Below are positions 6,827 to 15,561 of a DNA stretch of 64,000 nucleotides, in pieces. The notes below the pieces were generated by a model. That model ran no database searches. It saw only the letters and a list, made by a program, of their open reading frames with translations, and was not told where the DNA came from. The stretch is from Swaminathania salitolerans (GTDB lineage: Bacteria; Pseudomonadota; Alphaproteobacteria; Acetobacterales; Acetobacteraceae). A program made the translations under genes and the position numbers. Each line of letters starts with the position of its first letter. Position 1 is the first letter of the stretch. Location: NCBI RefSeq assembly GCF_025994315.1, contig NZ_BAQE01000025.1. One strand, 5' to 3'.

Positions 6827-8254
6827 TCAGCTGATGATGAGCTGCGAACTCCTCAGATCGGTCACGCCCAGGAACGTGACCGTAAGATTCGAATCGATCG
6901 TGATCTGCGTATTGCCGCCCTGTATCGTCGCCGTTGCAAGAAGGTGTCTGGCCGCTTCGTCGGCATCCTCCGGCTTGTAGTTGTACATGAAGAAGCGATT
7001 GCCGCTGACCGCCCCGAAATCGGTGATCGTGACGTCACCGGCTGTGTGATCGGCAAGAACGCCGAACATGTTATCCGCCCCGCTTCCGCCGGTAACCGTC
7101 GCATAGGTCGCGCCGTCGCTTCCCTCGTAGCGCGTGCCGAAGACGAACTGGTCTGCCGCACTCCCGCCGATCACGGTCTGGCTTCCCGCGCCGGTCCAGG
7201 CATCCAGACGTCCCGCCGAGGCGGAGGCATCGATTTTCTGGTCGTCTCGTGTTCCGGACTGGTTGCCCGACCAGTTGGCGGCCTCGCTGACCGAGAGGGT
7301 CGCATCGAGGCGATGGGCGCCCCACAACGTCGCCATGCGCGCGGCGATGGATGTGGTTCCCGTACCGCCTATGAACTGCAATGCGCCCGCAACGCTTACA
7401 GTCTGATCGGTGCCCTGCAGGATTTGCAGGGAGCCGAGCGCGGATATGGTATCGCCATTCGATCCGGCGATCGTACCCCTGTCGCCGAGAAAGCTCACAT
7501 TGGAGCTGTTTCCGCCCATAACGGTGCTTCGGTCTCCGACGCGGATCGTGCTTCCCATCGCTGCCATGTCGGCAATCATGGTGAAGCTGCCGAGGGACAC
7601 CTGGCTGCTTCCGCCCATCAGGGTGACGGTGTTCTGCGCGTCGTCGCCTCCCGTGATCGTGTCGCTTCCCTCGGATACGACATGGTTCACGCCCTGATGA
7701 AGCATGATGAGATTGCGTCCGGTGCCGGCATAGATATTGTTCGTGCCTCGCGTCGCGGTCACCGTATCGTTGCCGTCGGCCATGGTAATCGTCCAGTCGC
7801 CCTGGCCGACGCCACCGTCGAAGAAGTTCTGCCCGGCGACCGCCGCGAACATGCCGGACGAAGCCCCTGCCCGGAAGACGAGACCGCCCGTCGAGCCTCC
7901 GAGAACCGAGAGCGTCTCGCTCGTCAGTCCCGCACCGTCGATCGTGACCGGCTGGTCGAGCATGGCGGGTGGCGTTCCGCTCTCATCTCCTTCCCAGCCG
8001 CCGACTCCGATGAAGCCGTAGCCTCCGACCGGCGCATAGCTGCCACCCGTCGTCACGAGGCCCTGGAGCAGGGCGCGACGATCCGTCGGGGCTGCGTTCT
8101 CGCCCGGTGTCAGCCTGACGCTGGTCAGGGTATTCGCATCGCGTGCGGATTTCATCTGCTCCGAATAGCGTTCGGCCATGGCTTGCGCCCGCGCGCCATT
8201 GACAGTGACCAGAATCGCGGCTCCCGATGCCCCGACGATCGTGACGATTGCCAT
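6827..8254 (-). CDS. Glycine-rich beta-roll (RTX-like) protein, function unknown
   Basis: This 475-residue acidic protein is rich in Gly, Ser, Thr, Asp and Asn, with repeated short beta-strand/turn units (GGDDAQN, GGTGT, GGSAADQ, GGSGADN). Such turns are typical of calcium-binding beta-roll proteins of type I secretion. The C-terminal part has an ITDF...FFMYNY segment and ends in hydrophobic residues, as many RTX export signals do. There is no cleavable N-terminal signal peptide. The start at 8254 follows AAAAAGG. No secretion ABC transporter or membrane fusion gene is adjacent. A surface or secreted adhesin-like role is an inference. No enzyme domain is visible. Confidence 0.7.
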   Translation of the reverse strand: MAIVTIVGASGAAILVTVNGARAQAMAERYSEQMKSARDANTLTSVRLTPGENAAPTDRRALLQGLVTTGGSYAPVGGYGFIGVGGWEGDESGTPPAMLDQPVTIDGAGLTSETLSVLGGSTGGLVFRAGASSGMFAAVAGQNFFDGGVGQGDWTITMADGNDTVTATRGTNNIYAGTGRNLIMLHQGVNHVVSEGSDTITGGDDAQNTVTLMGGSSQVSLGSFTMIADMAAMGSTIRVGDRSTVMGGNSSNVSFLGDRGTIAGSNGDTISALGSLQILQGTDQTVSVAGALQFIGGTGTTSIAARMATLWGAHRLDATLSVSEAANWSGNQSGTRDDQKIDASASAGRLDAWTGAGSQTVIGGSAADQFVFGTRYEGSDGATYATVTGGSGADNMFGVLADHTAGDVTITDFGAVSGNRFFMYNYKPEDADEAARHLLATATIQGGNTQITIDSNLTVTFLGVTDLRSSQLIIS

Positions 8255-8389
8255 CCTTTTTCATTCCCAGCTGTGAGAAGGGAATAGGGCGGGGAGTCTC
8301 GTTAAAACCACGCTAAATCACGGTTAAGCGTCGTTAATCATGAGGGGCGTATCGGAGAAAACCCATACGTTTCAGGGCACGGGAACAAA

Positions 8390-8418
8390 AAAAACCCGTA
8401 TCAGTGATACGGGTTTTT
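8390..8418. terminator. Strong bidirectional-type terminator after dps
   Basis: AAAAACCCGTATC (8390-8402) and GATACGGGTTTTT (8406-8418) form a perfect 13-bp inverted repeat with a 3-nt loop. It gives an A-run/T-run on both strands. On the minus strand it ends dps with a run of T residues. Confidence 0.92.
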
Positions 8419-8441
8419 CGAATCGGTCGGGTCGATCGGGA

Positions 8442-8978
8442 TCAGCGGGCGCCGGTATGGTCCCCGTCGCGCATCTGGCCGGTCGGCTCCTGCGTGTGGG
8501 CTTCCAGGAACCACAGATGCTTGTCCAGCGCACGCGAGGCTTCCGTGAACAGGTCGGATGTATCGGCGTCGCCTGCCTCGTCCGTCACGTCGATCGCTGC
8601 ACGCACGTTGTTCGCGACCGTGGCATAACGGTCGATCAGAGCCGCGATATGGTCGGCGATCCTGTAGATATCCGTGGGATAAGGGGTGCAGGACGAGCTC
8701 TTCGTCACATCCTGCGTCGTGCCATAGGCGGTGCCGCCCAGCTGGACGGCGCGCTCGGCTACCTTGTCCGTCAGATCGTCGATGCTGCCACGGAAGCCGT
8801 CGAGCATTTCATGGACACCGATGAACTGCGGACCTTTCAGGTTCCAGTGCGCCTGCTTCGTGATCAGGGCCAGATCGATGAGATCGGCGAGCCGTGCATT
8901 CAGGGTCTCGATAGATACGGCCTTGGTGTTCGACTTCGTCGAGTTCTGTGTCGTATGCATCGTTTTCTTCGCAGTCAT
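8442..8978 (-). CDS. dps: Dps family DNA-protection ferritin
   Basis: Dps dodecamers oxidise and store iron using H2O2 and coat DNA during stress. The 178-residue protein has the diagnostic ferroxidase segment KQAHWNLKGPQFIGVHEMLDGF (about 42-63), whose His, Asp and Glu ligands come from two subunits. The four-helix body ends with LDKHLWFLEAH. The N-terminus is lysine/threonine-rich and flexible, as in Dps proteins that bind DNA through their tail. The start at 8978 follows a purine-rich stretch. It ends at a strong hairpin terminator. With oxyR/ahpCF about 2 kb away it forms a local oxidative-stress group. Confidence 0.96.
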   Translation of the reverse strand: MTAKKTMHTTQNSTKSNTKAVSIETLNARLADLIDLALITKQAHWNLKGPQFIGVHEMLDGFRGSIDDLTDKVAERAVQLGGTAYGTTQDVTKSSSCTPYPTDIYRIADHIAALIDRYATVANNVRAAIDVTDEAGDADTSDLFTEASRALDKHLWFLEAHTQEPTGQMRDGDHTGAR

Positions 8979-9064
8979 TTCTAGCTACCTTACCGTTTCT
9001 GCTGTCGGATATTCGCGATAGGCGATGACGATCCAACGCATATGCGACAAGGGGAGTTTCCCGC

Positions 9065-9442
9065 TCAGGAAAGAAAAGAGACATGGGCGACCAGGATGCG
9101 CCAGCTCTCTCCCTCGCGAATCCAGCTCTGGGTCTGACGTCCCGTGCGTCCGTCGGGCTCGGTTCGGAAAATGATCGTCACGCAGCCTGCATCGGGCCCC
9201 AGCGCGACGATTTCCCGACGCAGCCGCGTACGGCGGGGGGCGCCCCCTTTGCGCGCGCGTCGAAAGGCGGCGATCTCGTCAGGACCGAACAGGTTTTCGG
9301 TCGCACCCAGACGAATGGTGGAGGGCGAGGCGCTGAACAGCGCATCGAGCAACGGAATGTTATTTCCTGCAAGAGCCTCTTCGTATTGATCTGACGCGGC
9401 TGTAAGAGCAGAGAGCGTATCGGGGTAAGCGGAGGATTTCAT
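9065..9442 (-). CDS. NTF2-like/AtzH-HpxZ-type protein
   Basis: From ATG at 9442 this gives a 125-residue protein resembling the AtzH/HpxZ (DUF3225) branch of the NTF2/SnoaL-like fold. It has a helical N-terminus, FGPDEIAAFRRAR in the middle and a C-terminal sheet with QTQSWIREGESWRILVAHVS. In some organisms relatives sit with amidase or oxalurate-pathway genes, but none is adjacent here, so no substrate is proposed. A longer frame reaches 9667 but its extra part overlaps the divergent MFS gene and looks non-coding. The gene is divergent from the exporter at 9492 with a 49-bp gap. Confidence 0.8.
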   Translation of the reverse strand: MKSSAYPDTLSALTAASDQYEEALAGNNIPLLDALFSASPSTIRLGATENLFGPDEIAAFRRARKGGAPRRTRLRREIVALGPDAGCVTIIFRTEPDGRTGRQTQSWIREGESWRILVAHVSFLS

Positions 9443-9491
9443 GGACGCGCCTCGATCATGATGACAAAACGACTGTTTCTCTGAGGATAGC

Positions 9492-10703
9492 ATGAGCGGC
9501 TTCGGATCCGGCGATCTGGCTCGGTCGGTGCGCGATATTCGCATCATTTTTTTCAGTCTGGGGCTGGGCGCCTTTGCGATCGGAACCGCGGAATTCGCGG
9601 CCATGAGCCTCGTGCCCATGATCGCCCGCAGCTTCGGCGTCAGCGATCCGGAGGCCGGGCATGCCATCGTGCTCTATGCTGCGGGCGTGTGCGTCGGCGC
9701 GCCCACCATCGCCCTTTTCAGCGCAGGTATCAGCCGCCGCACGATGCTCATCAGCATGATGCTGCTCTATATGCTCGGCAACGGGCTCAGCGCTGTTGCG
9801 CCGAATTATCTGCTCTTTCTGGTCTGTCGTTTCGTAAGCGGTCTTCCGCATGGCGCATATTTCGGTATCGCGGGTATTCTCGCATCGTCTCTCGTGCCGC
9901 CGAACAAGCGCTCCCAGGCGGTAGGGCGGGTCATTCTCGGTCTGACGATCGCGACCATCGGCGGCGTCCCGCTCGCGAACGGTATCGGTCAGGTCGTGGG
10001 ATGGCGCTGGGCTTTCGCACTGATCGGTTTTCTGGCCTTGTGCACGGCGTCCCTGCTTGCACTTTTCGCTCCCAGGGATGCGCCACGGCGGGATGCGAGC
10101 ATCCTCAACGAGTTCACCGCTCTCAGGATCAAGCAGGTCTGGCTCACGCTGGCGATCGGGGCGGTCGGATTCGGAAGCGTGTTCTGCGTCTATACCTATC
10201 TCGCATCCATCATGATCAACGTGACGAAAGTGCCCGAATCGACCGTGCCAGTCATGCTCGCGATTTTCGGCATCGGCATGACCATAGGCACGCTGGTCTG
10301 TGCGTGGCTTGCGGATCACAAGATGATGCCGACCCTTGCCGGGGTGCTCCTGATGGGCGCCGCCTCGATGGCAGGCTTTCCCGAGGCCGCTCATAAATTC
10401 GTGCCGCTCGCGATCAATGTTTTCATGATCGGTGCAAGCGGGGGGCTTGCAACGGTGGTCCAGGCAAGACTGCTCACGGTAGCGGTCGGCGCCGAAGGGC
10501 TCGCCGCGGCACTGAACCAGAGCGCATTCAATATCGCGAATGCGGTCGGCCCCTGGCTCGGCGGCCTCGCCGTATCCGCCGGGCTTGGCTGGACCTCGGT
10601 CGGCTGGGTCGGGTTGTGTCTCTCTCTCGGCGGGTTTGCGATCTATCTGCTCAGCATCGCGGATGATTTCAGATCCAAGCGCAAAACGCCGCCCCGGCTC
10701 TGA
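9492..10703 (+). CDS. MFS exporter, AraJ/NepI-like (DHA1 type)
   Basis: A 403-residue inner-membrane protein with about 12 transmembrane helices. The first helix contains the AIGTAEFAAMSLVP motif seen in drug:H+ antiporter-1 carriers related to AraJ, NepI and sugar efflux proteins. The loop PNKRSQAVGRV fits the usual MFS charged loop. Helix 5 has GLTIATIGGVPLANGIGQVVGWRW, matching antiporter motif C. Transport of sugars, nucleosides or drugs cannot be told apart from sequence. It is divergent from the NTF2-like gene and convergent with a glycosyltransferase. Confidence 0.9.
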   Translation: MSGFGSGDLARSVRDIRIIFFSLGLGAFAIGTAEFAAMSLVPMIARSFGVSDPEAGHAIVLYAAGVCVGAPTIALFSAGISRRTMLISMMLLYMLGNGLSAVAPNYLLFLVCRFVSGLPHGAYFGIAGILASSLVPPNKRSQAVGRVILGLTIATIGGVPLANGIGQVVGWRWAFALIGFLALCTASLLALFAPRDAPRRDASILNEFTALRIKQVWLTLAIGAVGFGSVFCVYTYLASIMINVTKVPESTVPVMLAIFGIGMTIGTLVCAWLADHKMMPTLAGVLLMGAASMAGFPEAAHKFVPLAINVFMIGASGGLATVVQARLLTVAVGAEGLAAALNQSAFNIANAVGPWLGGLAVSAGLGWTSVGWVGLCLSLGGFAIYLLSIADDFRSKRKTPPRL

Positions 10704-10831
10704 CCCGGGTTTCCTGCTCCCGAACCGATCCCCGGCGGATCTGATTCCCGCGGGCGCCGCTCCCCGGGAGTACCTTCTCCGGCACCTCCGGTACCTCCAG
10801 AGGGCGTTCGAGGGGGGGCGGTCCGGCCGGA

Positions 10832-13336
10832 TCAGGTCGAGGCGGGGTCGACCAGATCGAAGAAAGGCTGAAGATCCACGGTGAAGAACCGGGAATAGGC
10901 AGGATCGCGCTCGAAAAGCGGGTGCCCGGCCCAGCGCGACTGCATGATCTGGCTTTCCTCGAAGAAACGCGCTTCCTGCTCAGGGACATCGTCCGAACCG
11001 CGCGAAAGGCTCTCGTGATGGGAGGCGAGGGCCTCGGCACAATAGACGATGCGATAGCCGTTCGCGCGGATCCTGAGACAGAGATCGACATCGTTATAGG
11101 CGATCTTCAGACCTTCCTCATCGAAGCGGCCCGTGGTTTCGAACACCGAACGGCGGACCAGCATGGCAGCCGCCGTGACGGCAGTGACCTCGTGGGTCAG
11201 GAGAATACGGCCGATATAGCCGTAATCGCCCGGGCCGCAGCCCCGATGGGCATGGGCGCCGATCCCGGCCGGGCCGACCACCACACCGGCATGCTGGATC
11301 GTCTCGTTGGGATAGAGAAGCCGTGCGCCGACCGCCCCCACATCGTCTCCCGCGAGCGCCTCGTTGACCATCAGCCGGAGCCAGTCCGCGGTCTCGACGA
11401 AGACATCGTTATTCATGAAGACGAGATATTCGGAGGAGCAGGTCGCGGCAGCGATATTGTTCAGCCGCGCGTAGTTGAAGGGCTCCTCGATCGTCATGTG
11501 TCTGACGCGCGGATGATCGTCAAAGGATCTGAGGAAAGCCCCGGCCTCCGGGGTGACCGACCAGTTATCGACGAGAACGATCTCGAAATTCGCATAATCG
11601 GTACGCTCGAGAAGGGTTTCGACGCAGCGTTGCGTCGTCTCGACCTGATCCTTGAAGGGAATGACGATCGAGACGGAAGGCGTGGCGGTGAAGGCCCAGT
11701 CCACCCGGTAGAGGGTCAATCCGTTGATCGATGTGACCTTTGCCTCGAACCCGCGCCGGGCGAGGTGATCCGAGACGGCGCGGATCCCGGCCTGGATCGC
11801 ATAGTTCTTGTTGCCGACCGTGACGGCGGTGGAGTTCGGCGTCATACGCCAGTGATAGAGAAGATCGGGAACATGGGCGATGCGCTCATGGTCCAGATAT
11901 TCGCAGGCTCTCAGGATGAAGTCATGGTCCTGCGCCCCGTCATAGGCCGCGCGCAGAGGGCCGATGGCGCGCATGGCCTCTGTCTCGACCATCGTCAGAT
12001 GGCAGATATAGTTGCAGCCGAGCAGATAGCGATAGTTGAAATCCGGCTTGAAATTGGGCGCCTGCCAGTTATTGCTCTGATCGACCTTGTCTTCATCGGA
12101 ATACAGCAGGGCCGCCTTCGTCTCGAGCGCCTTGCGCAGCATCGTCTCGACCGCGACATCGACGAGCATGTCGTCATGGTCGAAAAACAGCGTGTATTCT
12201 CCGCGGACTGCGTCCATGCCCTTGTTCGTGGCGCCGGAGATGCCGAGATTCTCCTTCAGGAAGACCGGACGGATACGGGCGTCCTTTCTGGCGTACGCCT
12301 CGATCAGCGCAGTGGTTTCGGCAGATACCATGCCATCGTCGATCAGGATGAGTTCCCAGTTGCGGTAGCTCTGACGCAGCACGGATTCGATGGCGGTGAC
12401 GTAATCGGCGCGTAGCGGTTTGTAGGTCGGACAGAGAATGCTCACCAGGGGTTCGCGTGTGAGCGGCGCGCTGGTGCGCAGCAGGGCCGTCCGCTCCCGG
12501 AGGGCCTGGTAGTAGAGCGCCGCCCACCGATCGTAATTGCCGAGATTGTAGCCAGCCTGCGGAATCGTGTTGCGGATCTCGGTGCGCAGCCGGGTCAGTT
12601 CGCGATGCAGCCGGTCGATGGTCTCGGCGATATCGAGCAGCCTGGTCTCCAGCGCATCGTCCGCGATGGAACTCGTGAAAGGACTGCCCATCAGCTCATC
12701 GCCCTCCGGCAGGACCCGAACCGAGAAGCTGCGCGGTGAAGAGCCCCGGAAGCGCTGGGGGATCGGCACATCGAAACCGCAATGCGGATCGCACCCGACC
12801 GCGGCGGCCACGTCGCCGCGATAGCGGTCGGCACGGGCCTGCGCGACGAGAACGTTGTTGGCCGTGACAGAAACGATGCACCCGCCGCGCCACTCGGTCT
12901 CGGAAGGCATTTTCTGCAGCACCCAGCCGCGCAGGGCGCCCTGCTTGATGCCGTCCACGCAGCTCGTGTAATCGGGGCGCGCCGTCAGCGAAAAGGAGAG
13001 CTGCTCTCTCTGACCGCCTTCGGCCGTCTCGTCCGAGATCCTGAGAACGGTACGATCGGGCATCCGGATCGAAAGCGTATGGGGTGCGCCGTCAAGGCAG
13101 GCGGGCGGAAGCCGGAACCGGAATCCCACACGGTCATGAGGGAGTCTGAGTGCGGCCTGCACGTCTCCCCGGGGCTGATCTGCCTCCACACGTGCGATTT
13201 CCTGCCCGTCTATCAGGATGTGGAGATGGACGGGACGATCGGGATGGAGACGATTGATGGCCCATCCGTGAATCGCGTCGTCCTGCAGGCCGTCGCAGTA
13301 ACCGGTAAAGGGGCTGGGGGCGGATGGGGCCTTCAT
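10832..13336 (-). CDS. Large family 2 glycosyltransferase with two GT-A domains and tandem N-terminal accessory domains
   Basis: An 834-residue protein. Residues about 12-95 and 107-210 are two copies of a beta-rich domain with the pattern GWxxx...P...V.V..dg..vA.a.AD..RgDV...aG..GF..plP. A short helical linker follows. The first GT2 domain starts at about 300 (VSILCPTYKP) with DHDD and an ED-type segment QDHDFILR. The second starts at about 560 (VSIVIPFKD) with NNDV and DVDLCLR. Such double GT2 proteins build polysaccharide or O-antigen-like chains from nucleotide sugars at the cytoplasmic face of the membrane. No transmembrane segment is seen. It is divergent from a second glycosyltransferase gene. 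Confidence 0.9.
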   Translation of the reverse strand: MKAPSAPSPFTGYCDGLQDDAIHGWAINRLHPDRPVHLHILIDGQEIARVEADQPRGDVQAALRLPHDRVGFRFRLPPACLDGAPHTLSIRMPDRTVLRISDETAEGGQREQLSFSLTARPDYTSCVDGIKQGALRGWVLQKMPSETEWRGGCIVSVTANNVLVAQARADRYRGDVAAAVGCDPHCGFDVPIPQRFRGSSPRSFSVRVLPEGDELMGSPFTSSIADDALETRLLDIAETIDRLHRELTRLRTEIRNTIPQAGYNLGNYDRWAALYYQALRERTALLRTSAPLTREPLVSILCPTYKPLRADYVTAIESVLRQSYRNWELILIDDGMVSAETTALIEAYARKDARIRPVFLKENLGISGATNKGMDAVRGEYTLFFDHDDMLVDVAVETMLRKALETKAALLYSDEDKVDQSNNWQAPNFKPDFNYRYLLGCNYICHLTMVETEAMRAIGPLRAAYDGAQDHDFILRACEYLDHERIAHVPDLLYHWRMTPNSTAVTVGNKNYAIQAGIRAVSDHLARRGFEAKVTSINGLTLYRVDWAFTATPSVSIVIPFKDQVETTQRCVETLLERTDYANFEIVLVDNWSVTPEAGAFLRSFDDHPRVRHMTIEEPFNYARLNNIAAATCSSEYLVFMNNDVFVETADWLRLMVNEALAGDDVGAVGARLLYPNETIQHAGVVVGPAGIGAHAHRGCGPGDYGYIGRILLTHEVTAVTAAAMLVRRSVFETTGRFDEEGLKIAYNDVDLCLRIRANGYRIVYCAEALASHHESLSRGSDDVPEQEARFFEESQIMQSRWAGHPLFERDPAYSRFFTVDLQPFFDLVDPAST

Positions 13337-13407
13337 CTGTCGTCTTTCTCGATAAACGTGCGCGGTTCGCAGATCTGCGGACCATACATATCTCGTTACT
13401 GGAAAAA

Positions 13408-14439
13408 ATGCCGCAAGCGGCGTTTCCTGACCAGACGAGGAAAGGCTATCTTTGCGTCAGGAGACGATTCATTACAAATCGACCGAGAATACGCGTGGTG
13501 ATGATGCAGCGCGACGAGGGGCCTCTGCTGATGGCCTGGCTCGGATATTATGCGCGGATCTTCGGTTTCGACGCCCTGACGATCTTCGATAATGGCTCGG
13601 TCGATCCCCTGACCCTGCATCTTCTTGACCATGCCCGTCGATGCGGTGCCACAATACGGTACGACTGCTCCGATCCGGCCGATTTCCACGGCAAGGGTCA
13701 GCATCTTGGCGCGCAGATCCGGGAATGGGACCGGACGGGCTCCTATGATTTCGCGCTTCCTGTCGATTGCGACGAGTTTCTCGCGGTCGTGGAGGATGAC
13801 GGAGTCTCGACCTCGGCCGGGCGGATCCTTGCGGAATTCGCGCGACTCCGTCCCGAGCGCCGCGCCCTGAGGATCGGGTCGTCCCTGTTCAATCACCCGG
13901 CCAGACCGGGCTGGTTTTCGGTGGACAGGGCTTTCATCAAGGGATTCCTGCCCGCACGCAGCATCGCCCTCATCGATAACGGTCAGCACACCCCCGCCTC
14001 CCGACTGGAGAGCGGCTATGCGCTCTCCCGCTTCACCTATCTTCACTGGCACAATCACGGCTTTGCGGAAATGCAGCGACGCGCACGGCTCAAGCTGGCG
14101 AATTCGCTCATCGATCCCGACGATCGCGATGCCTTGCTGCGTTACGCCGCAACGCCGAACATGCCCGGGCAGCATCTGGTCGGTATTCTCCTTGCCGGGG
14201 AGGACAGTTATCTGCGCCGGTATGAAGGGACGCCCTGCCTCGTCCTGAACTGGGCGCGAAGCCCGTCGGATCTCTCGTCTGCGATGGAGGACGGCCCCGT
14301 GATGTTTCCGGACGGTCCGGCTCTGCGACGCTGGTCAGGCAGCGCCTATGAGCGCATCAACCCGGATGTGAAAGGATGGCCACTCGGCCCGCTCATGCAT
14401 TTTCTCTTGCACGGCCATGCGGAAGGGCGGCGTTTCTGA
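13408..14439 (+). CDS. Glycosyltransferase family 2-type (Glyco_tranf_2_4) with C-terminal NPDV motif
   Basis: The core begins RIRVVMMQRDEG..L..WL.YY, typical of the Glyco_tranf_2_4 group, followed by FDNGS and the metal-binding DCDEFL (about residues 112-117). The C-terminus carries YERINPDVKGWP..PLMHFLLHGHAEGR. This resembles the NPDV...HxxxHGxxEGR tail motif that I recall from many acetic-acid-bacterial glycosyltransferases. I choose ATG 13408 (343 residues), because the ATG at 13324 would overlap the start of the divergent gene and adds unrelated sequence. Together with the GT2 gene it suggests a small surface-polysaccharide locus. Donor and acceptor are unknown. Confidence 0.85.
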   Translation: MPQAAFPDQTRKGYLCVRRRFITNRPRIRVVMMQRDEGPLLMAWLGYYARIFGFDALTIFDNGSVDPLTLHLLDHARRCGATIRYDCSDPADFHGKGQHLGAQIREWDRTGSYDFALPVDCDEFLAVVEDDGVSTSAGRILAEFARLRPERRALRIGSSLFNHPARPGWFSVDRAFIKGFLPARSIALIDNGQHTPASRLESGYALSRFTYLHWHNHGFAEMQRRARLKLANSLIDPDDRDALLRYAATPNMPGQHLVGILLAGEDSYLRRYEGTPCLVLNWARSPSDLSSAMEDGPVMFPDGPALRRWSGSAYERINPDVKGWPLGPLMHFLLHGHAEGRRF

Positions 14440-14453
14440 GGGTGTTCAGGGTC

Positions 14454-14471
14454 ATGTCATGAAAGATTCAT
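14454..14471 (+). promoter_or_regulatory. Possible Pho box upstream of pstC
   Basis: ATGTCAT-GAAA-GATTCAT matches the layout of a PhoB site (two 7-bp direct repeats of CTGTCAT type, 4-bp AT-rich spacer), with the second half degenerate. It lies 116 bases before the pstC start. The match was judged by eye. Confidence 0.35.
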
Positions 14472-14586
14472 CGCGGCTCGACCGTGTGGATTGTTGTCTC
14501 TCGCCAGCGGTAAAGCTACACGACAGGCTGGCACACCGTGCCGTGATGATAAATCTTGTCTGCCCGAGCCAGGACGTATTGATCGA

Positions 14587-15561
14587 ATGAAACGCGCACC
14601 CGCTCCGCGGACCACGCCTGCACCGCTCCAGGAAGCCAGGGCGACTCCGCTCTGGAAAGGGGATCGCCTCTTTCGCCTCGTTGTCGGTTTCTGTGCCCTT
14701 CTGGTTCTGGTCTCACTGGGCGGCCTCGTTCTGACCATGGCCTTCGGTGGCAGCAAGGCATTCGCCACATTCGGTCCGGAGTTCGTCGTCTCCAACATCT
14801 GGAACCCGGTGACGAACCAGTATGGCGCGCTCGCTCCCGTTTTCGGAACGCTCGGCTCGACCCTGATCGCCATTCTCATCGGGGTGCCGCTCGCTTTCGG
14901 TGCGGCTTTCTGGCTGACCAATATTGCGCCACCCGTCATCGCAGGCATCGTCGGAACAGCCGTGCAGCTGCTCGCAGCCGTTCCGTCGATCATTTTCGGC
15001 ATGTGGGGCTTCTTCATCGTCGTCCCCTTCATGGCGCAGCACGTCCAGCCCTTCTTCCGTCATCATTTCGGGCATGTGCCCGTCATACGCTGGCTCGTGC
15101 ATGGCGCGCCGTTCGGCTATGGCCTGCTTACGGGCGGCATCGTTCTGGCGGTCATGATCACGCCTTTCGTCACGGCGGTCATGCGTGACGTCTTTGCCGT
15201 GATGCCGCCGATGCTGAAGGAAAGCGCCTACGGGCTCGGGGCCACGCGGTGGGAAGTGATGCGCCGGGTGATCGTTCCCTGGTCCCGTGCCGGCATGATC
15301 GGTGGCGTCGTGCTCGGCATGGGGCGCGCGCTCGGCGAGACGATGGCCGTCACCTTCGTCATCGGCAACGCCAATACCATCGGCTGGTCGCTCTTTGCGC
15401 CGCGCAACACGGTGGCGTCTCTCGTGGCGCTCGAATTTCCAGAGAGTGCAGCGGGCAGCCTCAAGCTCTCTTCCCTGCTCGCCCTCGGTTTCATTCTCAT
15501 GCTTCTCTCCTTCACCACGCTTGCCTTCGCCCGCTGGCTGCTACGGGAGAAAAAGGCATGA
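14587..15561 (+). CDS. pstC: Phosphate ABC transporter permease PstC
   Basis: An inner-membrane permease of the high-affinity phosphate importer, pairing with PstA. From ATG 14587 the protein is 324 residues with six predicted transmembrane helices. The coupling-helix motif ESAYGLGATRWEVMRRVIVPWSRAG is followed by GRALGETMAV, the PstC/PstA signature that contacts PstB. An upstream in-frame start (14491) would add a Cys/Arg-rich non-membrane stretch and is rejected. Its stop overlaps the pstA start (ATGA), so the two are translationally coupled. It opens the pst-pho operon, where pstS would normally be first. Confidence 0.96.
   Translation: MKRAPAPRTTPAPLQEARATPLWKGDRLFRLVVGFCALLVLVSLGGLVLTMAFGGSKAFATFGPEFVVSNIWNPVTNQYGALAPVFGTLGSTLIAILIGVPLAFGAAFWLTNIAPPVIAGIVGTAVQLLAAVPSIIFGMWGFFIVVPFMAQHVQPFFRHHFGHVPVIRWLVHGAPFGYGLLTGGIVLAVMITPFVTAVMRDVFAVMPPMLKESAYGLGATRWEVMRRVIVPWSRAGMIGGVVLGMGRALGETMAVTFVIGNANTIGWSLFAPRNTVASLVALEFPESAAGSLKLSSLLALGFILMLLSFTTLAFARWLLREKKA

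Noticed and set aside
10704..10831. A further tandem repeat between the MFS gene and the glycosyltransferase gene
   Set aside because: It is rich in CCCGG/CCGGG-like words but no fixed period could be found by eye.
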